Shown: one piece after another, positions 56,757 through 64,000 of the stretch
How the letters are laid out: each line of letters begins with the position of its first letter
Numbering within the stretch: the first letter of the stretch is position 1
DNA from: Alteromonas macleodii
GTDB lineage: Bacteria > Pseudomonadota > Gammaproteobacteria > Enterobacterales > Alteromonadaceae
Assembly (NCBI RefSeq): GCF_903772925.1
Contig: NZ_LR812090.1
Location: 2,934,333-2,998,332 of the forward strand
DNA: 64,000 nt
Direction: 5' to 3'
Notes under the pieces: model-generated
Seen by the model: only the letters and a program-made list of their open reading frames with translations
The model's database searches: none
Told to the model about the DNA's origin: nothing
Position numbers and translations under genes: made by a program

Positions 56757-57698
56757 ATGGATAGAAGATTAAGATGGTTAAATAATTTGCTCTGCTTTGA
56801 AGTGGCTGCTAGACACGAGAGTTATAGTAAGGCTGCTAATGAGCTATGCATTACGCAAGCTGCAGTTAGTCAGCAGATGCGTCAATTAGAGCAGAGTTTA
56901 CAGGTTAAACTTTTCAGACGAAGCGCAAGAAGGATGCTACTGACTTCTCAGGGACAGATACTCTTTGAAGCTTGTCAAAATGGCTTTAGTGAAGTTATAA
57001 ACGGTTTAAACAAAGTTCAAGAAGAGCCATTAGAAGGAAGTTTGACAGTGAGTACTACACAGGCGTTTTGTGCTCTGTGGCTGTTACCAAATTTGTTTAA
57101 ATTCTTTAATCAGTATCCAGATATAAATATTAATACTTTCGCCTCCAATAGAATAGAAAGCCTGCATGATGGCAAGATAGATATCGCAATTCGCTTTAGT
57201 ACTTCGACTTCGTCAATTATTGAGGATGGCTTAGAGGTACAAAAGTTTGGTGAAAATGGAATTGTTCCAGTTTGTTCACCAGATTACAAACAAACGCTTG
57301 CGTTGAATACTCCATTTGATCTTCTTGATGCTAGATTACTTGCCCTAGCTTTTGGAGATAGAGCTAATTGGGAAAGCTATTTTGAGCATTGCAATATTGA
57401 TATTACCAACAAAAACCTAAAAAAAACGGAAATTTCTTCCAGTGACTTAGCATTAAGTGCAGCATTAACTGGTCAAGGTGTAATGCTGGCATCAGACGTA
57501 ATGATTGGCCAGTATGTTAAATCAGGTCAGCTTGTTGTTCCGTTTAATATACCTCACCCTGTTCGTTGGAAATCTCATTTTGTATACCTTAAGAATTCAC
57601 CACGTAAAAGGCGCATCGCTCTTTTTTGTAGTTGGTTAGCACAGCAGATGGAAAATGATGAAGCGCTTATGAACTTAGACCAACCTTCTTTAGGCTAA
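56757..57698 (+). CDS. LysR family transcriptional regulator, GcvA-like subgroup
   Basis: A 313-residue regulator. The winged helix-turn-helix is at about residues 7-66 ('SYSKAANELCITQAAVSQQM' and 'RRSARRMLLTSQG'), followed by a periplasmic-binding-protein-like effector domain with 'LPNLFKFFNQYPDI' and 'DIAIRFS'. The N-terminus beginning 'RRLRWLNNLLCFEVAARHES' is typical of the GcvA/AmpR subgroup. Its likely target is unknown: the next gene in the same direction, 368 bp on, encodes a beta-helix protein. The region is AT-rich. Confidence 0.88.
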   Translation: MDRRLRWLNNLLCFEVAARHESYSKAANELCITQAAVSQQMRQLEQSLQVKLFRRSARRMLLTSQGQILFEACQNGFSEVINGLNKVQEEPLEGSLTVSTTQAFCALWLLPNLFKFFNQYPDININTFASNRIESLHDGKIDIAIRFSTSTSSIIEDGLEVQKFGENGIVPVCSPDYKQTLALNTPFDLLDARLLALAFGDRANWESYFEHCNIDITNKNLKKTEISSSDLALSAALTGQGVMLASDVMIGQYVKSGQLVVPFNIPHPVRWKSHFVYLKNSPRKRRIALFCSWLAQQMENDEALMNLDQPSLG

Positions 57699-58066
57699 AA
57701 TTTGTCTAAACGTTATTGACAGAACTCTTCGCGTCAAGCGTACCTACTCCCAGTTATCGGCAAATAAAATCTGTTAAACGAAAAAGCAACCAAAAAACTT
57801 GTGCAAACAGTTTTATCTCCAACGAAAGCCCATCACAAAAATATATTTAGCAATTAATTTTTACTGCTAAAAACATAATTATTTGATTTTACTTGAACTG
57901 TTAAACCACTCGTATCACTACTTATACGGGGACTTGAGGTTTGATACCGTTTGGACAAATGCGCTTACTACACTGTGCCAAGAGACATAAACAATTAGTT
58001 TTTTTAACTAACTATAGTTCGTCTTGTACCCAGAAATTTTAAGTCAGTAGTATCGAGTAGTCTAAT
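57699..58066 (+). other. AT-rich intergenic region before the beta-helix gene
   Basis: 368 bp without a convincing gene or strong hairpin. It should contain the promoter of the secreted protein gene; the bases right before the ATG do not show a good ribosome site. Confidence 0.5.
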
Positions 58067-60955
58067 ATGAATGGTTACAAAATTAAGTTTTTTCATTTCA
58101 GTAAAATATGGTTAATAGCTTTTTTTATGGGCGTAATTAGCTTACCAAGCTTCGCCCAAAGTCAATGTGAAGAGAAGAGTGTTCGCCTCCTCAATGATTG
58201 GGGGGATAGGAATCAATTTACCTTTACTCCTACTTCACACAATGTTCAGGGAGCGGTAGTAGAATCAGGCTGCGTTGTTTTAAACGAATTAGAAGAAGAG
58301 TTGACAGCAACAACTCAGCGCGGCTCTCTAATATCGCTAAACGGCAGCGACTTTTCGAATGGCCCAATCCGTGTTAGAAACAGGGATAAAATTGAGTTAA
58401 TGTTCTTAACGCCTAATAAAATAGGCGAATCAGTTACTGATCGGCTTATTTTGACTAAGGCTGAAACTAATAGCCATTGGTATTATCCTTGGACTATCTC
58501 AACAGTGGAATCAGAAACACTACCAGAATCTTGCTTTGAAGCGAATTTTACGTTCGATGAGAAGCGTCAGCGTCTACGCGTATTTGAATTGCCTCCTAGT
58601 AAATATCAAAAGCCCAGTTCACAAATCATATCACGCTGTATAAAAGTAACTAATCTCCCTCAACCAGTTTTGGCGAGTATGCAGCGCGATGGGGAGTTTT
58701 CAATAAATAACGAACCTTACTCTACCTCTACTAGAATAATTAGTAACGGCGATATAATTACGCTTCGAAAAAATGCATCAAATGTCAAAGGTGATGTATT
58801 GTTGGACCGTTTGACTCTTCAGCAAGAGCTAGACAGTGGGGAAATATCAACCACTTATTATCAATGGTTTGTTGCTAACGAATCAAACAATTCCTTCGAC
58901 CACATTTCAGACTGTTATGCCCTTTACAAACATAGTGCTAACTCCACAATTCTTCCTCACACCGTGGTATCTGATGAATCACCTCGCGCTATTTCACAAT
59001 GTGTGGTCAATGCTGAACCACAATCCACACTAACTTTAAAGTCCTTACAAAAGCACTCACAAGTCTTTGTAAATAACAATCTCACTACAGATGAGTTGAT
59101 CGAACTCAATTATGGTGATCGTTTACACTTTGAATATAGCTTTTCTGTACCTAGCTTTAGTTACTCTTGGTTTAATTATCAAACAATATGGGAAGATGGA
59201 AGCGTTAGTGCGAGTAATATTAAATGGATAATTGAGAACAACATAACAACTTATAATGACTCATTACCTGTAAATTCATCAGTCCCTTCTTACCAGGTTG
59301 ACGTTTCCATGTTTGAAAACTGTCGCTCTTCTTCATTCCATTTAAGAGTCAATGATTCGAGGTTTTTTGCTGCTGCAGCTTTACCCTCGAACCTTTATCA
59401 GCCATTGAATACCGAGATATATTCTAATTGCATTCAGTTTGAGGGTTTAGAGGCACCTATGAAATTGAAAAGTCATAACAACAGCTTTTTTTCCATAAAT
59501 TCACAGCCGTTTAGTAATGAGGAGACACTGGTCACTAACGGAGATAAGTTAGTATTTGCAACAACAACACCTAACGATTTTAACAGCTCTAAAACGATCA
59601 GAGCTCAAGTTATTCCTGGTGAGGGTGCTATTGACGACCGTGTGTTTTTTTTAAACTGGAGCATCCAGACAACGAACACGGAAAGAGCACCAAAAACTTG
59701 GAAGATAGGACCCAATCAAAACTATAGAGAAATGGATGATATTGCTCACCAACTGATAGCAGGTGACGTTGTTGAGGTGCAAGGAGATGCAGACTATAAA
59801 CCATTTATATTATTCAATACCAGCGGCACTCCCAGTTTGCCTATAAAAATTGTTGGTACAACAGTAAATAATAAAAGACCTAAATTCATAGGAAACCACA
59901 AAGATTGGAAGTGGACAATTGCTGTTAGAAATTCTCATTCGATTGAATTAGAAAATCTAGAAGTAACTGGTGGAGACAACATCTGTATTAGACATGAATC
60001 AGACAACTTAAAGATCATTAACTCTTATATTCACAACTGTCCACATATAGGAATAATGGGAACTGATTCTAATTCAGGCAGCATTTCTATATTGGATACG
60101 GAAGTTACTAACTCTGGAGGACTGCCTGACCCTTCTCAAAAATGGGGGCACCCCATCTATGTCGCCACAGATCAATTTAGATTCCCGGGTAGTGTTCTTC
60201 GCGTTGAAAACTCATTTTTACACAATAACCGAGGCAACAGTATAAAATCTAGAGCTGAAAATACTAAGCTTTACTACAATTGGATTGAAGTTAGCGACAT
60301 TGAGCAGTCCAGATACGCTATCGAACTTATAGGTCCCGAAATGAGAAGTGTAGGTGTTATGGACCAAGATGTTGTTGGGAACTCTATTGTTATGAATAAA
60401 GATTTTGCTGTCGCTAGGTTCGGAAACGATGGTTCCGGAGGCTCTAACGGAAGAGTTCGCTTTGCAAATAACTTATTTGTTATAAATGCTGACTCATACA
60501 ATACGTACCTCTTTAACTTAACTTACGCAATGACTTCGTTCACCCTGCAAAACAACTTAATTCACTCATTAGATAATAACGTAGATATCCGTTATCTACT
60601 AAGAGATGATGTAAATCCTGGAAATTGGGAACAAGATTACGTGGGTATATTCATAGAAAACAATACGTTCTCGAATATTATGAGATTAAAGTCCTCTAAC
60701 TTACCAGATACAGCGGGCAGTACTAGCGAGCACATTTTAGGTACTGAAAGATGGAGTAATAATGATTATGCCCAAGATGTAATATCTACATCAGTTCACA
60801 ACGGTTTAGTAGAACAAATTTGGGGTTATCAAGAGAACACAATGCCCTATCAATTAAACGTTCCTGACTACTTAATATTAGATGAGTACTTGGTAGGTGC
60901 ACCTGTGGATAAGATGCGCCTAAGCAGACCTATACCTGGAGAAAGTATCCACTAA
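58067..60955 (+). CDS. Secreted protein with four cysteine-paired modules and a right-handed beta-helix domain
   Basis: A 962-residue exported protein with signal peptide (1-30, 'SLPSFA'). Residues 34-535 hold four related modules, each opening with a pair of cysteines (34/69, 156/191, 283/312, 419/455) and continuing into a strand pattern like 'FSINNEPYS...NGDIITL' as in the Ig-like repeats of marine surface proteins. From about 545 a parallel beta-helix begins ('GDVVEVQGDADYKPF', 'GTPSLPIKIVGT', 'NSHSIELENLEVTGGDNIC') and runs to about 880. Such helices are common in polysaccharide lyases and adhesins; no catalytic residues can be assigned. A LysR gene precedes it. Confidence 0.85.
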   Translation: MNGYKIKFFHFSKIWLIAFFMGVISLPSFAQSQCEEKSVRLLNDWGDRNQFTFTPTSHNVQGAVVESGCVVLNELEEELTATTQRGSLISLNGSDFSNGPIRVRNRDKIELMFLTPNKIGESVTDRLILTKAETNSHWYYPWTISTVESETLPESCFEANFTFDEKRQRLRVFELPPSKYQKPSSQIISRCIKVTNLPQPVLASMQRDGEFSINNEPYSTSTRIISNGDIITLRKNASNVKGDVLLDRLTLQQELDSGEISTTYYQWFVANESNNSFDHISDCYALYKHSANSTILPHTVVSDESPRAISQCVVNAEPQSTLTLKSLQKHSQVFVNNNLTTDELIELNYGDRLHFEYSFSVPSFSYSWFNYQTIWEDGSVSASNIKWIIENNITTYNDSLPVNSSVPSYQVDVSMFENCRSSSFHLRVNDSRFFAAAALPSNLYQPLNTEIYSNCIQFEGLEAPMKLKSHNNSFFSINSQPFSNEETLVTNGDKLVFATTTPNDFNSSKTIRAQVIPGEGAIDDRVFFLNWSIQTTNTERAPKTWKIGPNQNYREMDDIAHQLIAGDVVEVQGDADYKPFILFNTSGTPSLPIKIVGTTVNNKRPKFIGNHKDWKWTIAVRNSHSIELENLEVTGGDNICIRHESDNLKIINSYIHNCPHIGIMGTDSNSGSISILDTEVTNSGGLPDPSQKWGHPIYVATDQFRFPGSVLRVENSFLHNNRGNSIKSRAENTKLYYNWIEVSDIEQSRYAIELIGPEMRSVGVMDQDVVGNSIVMNKDFAVARFGNDGSGGSNGRVRFANNLFVINADSYNTYLFNLTYAMTSFTLQNNLIHSLDNNVDIRYLLRDDVNPGNWEQDYVGIFIENNTFSNIMRLKSSNLPDTAGSTSEHILGTERWSNNDYAQDVISTSVHNGLVEQIWGYQENTMPYQLNVPDYLILDEYLVGAPVDKMRLSRPIPGESIH

Positions 60956-61044
60956 CCTTACTTTTCAACACGATGTATTTAAATTTAGTCGAAACTACTT
61001 CAATTTAGTATTTTGATATGTCAAAAAACTGAAGATGTACTTTT

Positions 61045-61081
61045 AAATGCCCATATCAATTATCGTTATGGGCATTTTTCA
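61045..61081 (+). terminator. Rho-independent terminator behind the beta-helix gene
   Basis: Arms AAATGCCCATA (61045-61055) and TATGGGCATTT (61067-61077), loop of 11, followed by TTC; about 90 bp behind the stop. Confidence 0.85.
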
Positions 61082-61164
61082 CAAGCACCTGCTTCTCATT
61101 AGAAAATAAAGTAATTCTTGTACCTCAATGGTAGAACCTGAGAGGTGGAATCTTCTAATCACGC

Positions 61165-62010
61165 TTACTCTTCTATTTCCCTTACTACCTGTCCATAAGC
61201 TAGTAGCGCGAACAGCCCCGTTCCGCCCACAATATTTCCTAATAGTGTTGCGCCAATTAGTGAGATTGTTTCAAGAACGCTTATTTTATTTTGTAGTGCT
61301 AACAAGAACAGTTCTGTTGAACCGGCTATCACGTGCGTGAAATTTCCTATAGCTATTAAATAGGTAAAAATAACTATCATCCATATTTGCGAATGTTTAA
61401 CCGAAGGCTTCATCCACACGATAGCGGCAATAATAAATCCAGACGTTATGCCATATGAGAAGGCGTCTGACGGTGATAACTTGGCATAGTGTTCAGATAT
61501 AGCAGTCATTCCTTCCACCAGCTCTGATGGAACCGCTTGCAGAGTATAGCTGAAAAAGGCGGCTAAGAAGGTGCCAACCATGTTTGCGGCGAAAACGATA
61601 GTCCACAGTCGTGCAATGCACACTCCCATATTAAGAGATGGCTTACTTAGCAACGGCAAAATAACTGACAGCGTATTTTCGGTAAATAGCTGTAATCTAC
61701 CAACAATAACCAGTACAAAGCCCACTGTATAACCTAAGTTCTCTATCACAAACTGATAACGAGAACCGGCAAAGAGGTGATGCAGGATCCCCTCAGCTAG
61801 AATAGACAGCGAAATGCCAATACCCGCCGCAACCCCAGACCACCAAAGCGACATCATAGGCCGCTGAAGCTCTTCCAGCCCTTCTCGATGCACAATTGCG
61901 TATAAAGAGACAGAGTTTAAACTTTGATTGTTTTGTACATCCTTTTCTTCGGTGTGACTAAGTGCCACATCCTGTTCTCGACGTCCAGATTCCTTCTCTT
62001 TCTCAGTCAC
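61165..62010 (-). CDS. Formate/nitrite transporter family protein
   Basis: A 281-residue inner membrane anion channel of the FNT family. The N-terminus has an extra hydrophilic tail (about 1-50, rich in Glu, Lys, Gln). Six membrane segments follow, with 'SGVAAGIGISLSILAEGILH' in the first and conserved glycines in 'NFTHVIAGSTELF' and 'LGNIVGGTGLFALLAYG', which include the central-pore His region. Substrate (formate, nitrite, hydrosulfide or other) cannot be told. It is divergent from the signal peptidase gene. Confidence 0.88.
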   Translation of the reverse strand: MTEKEKESGRREQDVALSHTEEKDVQNNQSLNSVSLYAIVHREGLEELQRPMMSLWWSGVAAGIGISLSILAEGILHHLFAGSRYQFVIENLGYTVGFVLVIVGRLQLFTENTLSVILPLLSKPSLNMGVCIARLWTIVFAANMVGTFLAAFFSYTLQAVPSELVEGMTAISEHYAKLSPSDAFSYGITSGFIIAAIVWMKPSVKHSQIWMIVIFTYLIAIGNFTHVIAGSTELFLLALQNKISVLETISLIGATLLGNIVGGTGLFALLAYGQVVREIEE

Positions 62011-62214
62011 TCATGCCTCCGTAACGCTTTTTTAAACTTCTAAACTTCGTTCAAACATTTTCAACAGCGTAATAGCAGGTGAGTAATGCAGGACGATATT
62101 AATTACACTAATACGTGTTCTTATACAGGTACGTCGGTTTCGCACCTTTTCGGTCATATTAATTACACTCTTTAGAAGTTCGTACTTAAAAAAACTAAGA
62201 TAGAAGTACTAGAG

Positions 62215-63009
62215 GTGAGGCGATTCTGTATAGGCAAAGACACAATTACTTACATTTTTCAAACCGGTAAGTTGAACGAATGGGTTAAATTGACCTCTAT
62301 ATTCAATGAAAGAGGAGACTTCAAAAGTCTTTGCATGATTTTGCCAGATGCGAATAGCGAGAACTCGATTTTGAAAAATATTAAACAAAGCGTAAAAAAC
62401 AACCTGTCTTTTATCTTATTCATCGTCTTGCTTTTCTCATTTAGAAGTAGCGTAGCTGACTGGTATCATGTTCCCAGCGGCTCTATGGAGCCAACTATTA
62501 TGGTCGGGGACCGAGTGGTGGTAGATAAATCAGCATACACGCTAGAGCTTCCCTTTACCGATGTTGTAGTTGCTCGAACTGGTGATATAAAACGCGGCGA
62601 TATCGTGATTATCGACAGCAGCGCTGCTGATACAAGGCTTATTAAGAGAGTCATTGCCGTTGCGGGCGATAAGGTCGCGTTAAAAAATAATGTGCTCTTT
62701 ATTAACGGTGAGAAAGCGGCATTAACCTCCACAAATGAGCAGGTTTATTCTGAAGACATTCTAGGTCACAACCGCACTATTGCGCTTAATCCAATACCAA
62801 GCCCTGCAAAGAGTTTTAATATGGTCACAGTGCCCAAAGCTCATGTCCTTGCTATGGGGGACAACAGAAACAATAGTGTCGATTCCCGCTACTATGGATT
62901 CATTCCAGTTGAAGAGATTCAAGGCAAGGCAACATCCGTTGCATTTTCTTTAGACACGCATAATATGTATTTACCAAGAAAAGACAGAGTTTTTGTGGCA
63001 CTTCAATAG
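62215..63009 (+). CDS. Signal peptidase I
   Basis: A serine-lysine signal peptidase, 264 residues from GTG 62215 or 224 residues from ATG 62335; the short form is plausible but neither has a strong ribosome site. One membrane helix (about 62-79) precedes the catalytic domain with 'VPSGSMEPTIMVGDR' (Ser90), Lys144 in 'RLIKRVIAVAGD' and 'GDNRNNSVDSRYYGFI'. The single N-terminal helix and small size differ from E. coli LepB, and no rnc or lepA gene is adjacent, so this is probably a second, specialised signal peptidase. Confidence 0.9.
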   Translation: MRRFCIGKDTITYIFQTGKLNEWVKLTSIFNERGDFKSLCMILPDANSENSILKNIKQSVKNNLSFILFIVLLFSFRSSVADWYHVPSGSMEPTIMVGDRVVVDKSAYTLELPFTDVVVARTGDIKRGDIVIIDSSAADTRLIKRVIAVAGDKVALKNNVLFINGEKAALTSTNEQVYSEDILGHNRTIALNPIPSPAKSFNMVTVPKAHVLAMGDNRNNSVDSRYYGFIPVEEIQGKATSVAFSLDTHNMYLPRKDRVFVALQ

Positions 63010-63456
63010 AGCTATTTAAGTTCAGTCTTCATTGCGTTTTGAAAGCGACCTTTACTCACGTTCAAATTTTCATCATAAAAAGACTGGTCAGATCTGCGAA
63101 AATGAGAGGTCGCCAGTATCTCACGAAAAAAATATGAGCGCTCCCCCCCACCTAGCATATTAAAAACCATACGCTTGTATGTACAAATTATTTCTTAATT
63201 AAACCAAGCCAGTAGCACTCAGCTATCAGGCTTCAGCTCTCTGCCCGTTCGAGTTTTCAGCCCTTTAAGATCACTTCGTCTAGACAAGCACTACACTAAA
63301 AAGTAAGTCTTTATTTACACACCTTGTAACCAAGTGTCACATTTTTCGCGTTTTTCCCTATTGCAACTTTAGTATAAGGAATGCTATTCATAATTTCGCA
63401 GCATGACTATGTTGCAGAAACACACAACAAGTAAGATGGACAATAAGGAAATAATA
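63010..63456 (+). other. Intergenic region upstream of a TonB receptor
   Basis: 447 bp with no convincing gene. A FadR-half-site-like string ACTGGTCAGATCTG lies at about 63083. A good AAGGA stands 8 bases before the receptor ATG. Otherwise AT-rich with no strong hairpin noted. Confidence 0.5.
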
Positions 63457-64000
63457 ATGAAACAAGGTCGTAAAGTAAGTGCAATTGCAGTGGGATTAGC
63501 ACTTTCAGGATTAACTTCTCTATCTCCTGCGCATGCACAGCAAGCTGACGAAGAATCAGCGAACCTCGAGCGCATAGCGGTCACCGGTTCTCGTATTAAG
63601 CGTACAGATATGGAAGGCCCCTCTCCTATTCAATCAATTGATGCAACCATGATTGAAGGTATGGGCTATGAAAACCTTCAACAGTTACTTGAGCGTATGC
63701 CTGCTACCGGCGCAGGTACCTTTTCAACCCGCAATAACAGTCAAGACTCGACTGCGAATGGTGCGGCTGCAGTATCGCTTCGCGGCATGGGCCCAGACGC
63801 GACGCTGGTACTAATTAACGGTCGCCGTGTCGCAATTAGCGCATTTGCAGAAAGCATCACGAATTCATTTGTTGATATTAACTCTATTCCTGTATCTGCC
63901 ATTGAGCGCATTGATATCTTAAAAGACGGTGCATCGGCGATTTATGGTTCAGACGCGGTAGCAGGTGTGGTTAACGTTGTTCTTAAGAAAGACTATGAAG
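63457..64000 (+). CDS. TonB-dependent receptor (C-terminus outside window)
   Basis: The first 181 residues of a large outer membrane receptor, open at the window end. Signal peptide 1-28 ('SLSPAHA'), TonB box near 'ERIAVTGSRIKR', and the plug domain with 'LLERMPATGAG', 'VSLRGMGPDATLVLINGRR' and 'ERIDILKDGASAIYGSDAVAG'. The 'SRIKRTDMEGPSPI' stretch is typical of the large Alteromonas/Caulobacter-type receptors for carbohydrates or other complex nutrients. No Fur box is seen upstream. AAGGA ribosome site at 63445. Confidence 0.92.
   Translation, partial: MKQGRKVSAIAVGLALSGLTSLSPAHAQQADEESANLERIAVTGSRIKRTDMEGPSPIQSIDATMIEGMGYENLQQLLERMPATGAGTFSTRNNSQDSTANGAAAVSLRGMGPDATLVLINGRRVAISAFAESITNSFVDINSIPVSAIERIDILKDGASAIYGSDAVAGVVNVVLKKDYE

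Overview
The window looks like chromosomal DNA of a marine gammaproteobacterium of the Alteromonas group. The basis is recalled gene order and protein style: adjacent fadR/nhaB, ycgL-ycgM-ycgN, the order rnd-fadD-slp-tsaB-yoaA, a complete hisGDCBHAFI operon, TonB receptors, a PEP-CTERM protein and a WS/DGAT acyltransferase. Species was not tested. I see no rRNA, tRNA or CRISPR array.

Layout. 1-9.3 kb: the 3'-truncated end of a GMC (choline dehydrogenase-type) oxidoreductase, a TetR-WS/DGAT lipid pair, a DUF445 membrane protein, and a patatin lipase followed by a protein that looks like a degenerate HD-GYP domain. 9.3-11.2 kb: an AT-rich accessory pocket with a double-glycine leader peptide, a small membrane protein and a frameshifted membrane protein gene. 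11.2-15 kb: two phasin-like proteins and a lipoprotein oligopeptidase B. 15.3-19.1 kb: fadR diverging from nhaB-dsbB-acetyltransferase. 19.2-31.3 kb: a long minus-strand block with an outer membrane channel, ycgN, ycgM, a lytic transglycosylase, ycgL, rnd, fadD, an alpha/beta hydrolase, an Slp lipoprotein, tsaB and yoaA. 31.6-41.3 kb: small housekeeping or stress genes (CDF transporter, Rieske oxygenase, GFA protein, EF-hand protein, PAP2, GH13 amylase, TauE/SafE, DUF2244, SYLF). 41.5-45.7 kb: a PEP-CTERM protein behind a structured leader, then a Fur-controlled siderophore receptor with a metallo-beta-lactamase-fold lipoprotein. 45.8-54.4 kb: an orphan ParA and the attenuated his operon. 54.45-55.80 kb: a complete IS4-family element with 9-bp target duplications, lying between hisI and the his terminator. 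55.8-61 kb: AT-rich accessory DNA with an Excalibur protein, a LysR regulator and a 962-residue secreted beta-helix protein. 61-64 kb: an FNT channel, a second-type signal peptidase I and the start of a TonB-dependent receptor.

How genes work together. Fatty-acid control is visible twice: a FadR-like operator lies in front of fadR and another in front of fadD. WS/DGAT and phasins suggest carbon storage. Iron control is visible as a perfect Fur box at the siderophore receptor and a near-perfect one in the fadR-nhaB gap. The his operon carries a histidine-rich leader peptide and an alternating-hairpin attenuator. The observations most worth following are the GG-leader peptide cassette at 9.4-10.05 kb, the leader RNA of the PEP-CTERM gene that can pair with its own Shine-Dalgarno sequence, and the four-module cysteine-paired beta-helix protein.
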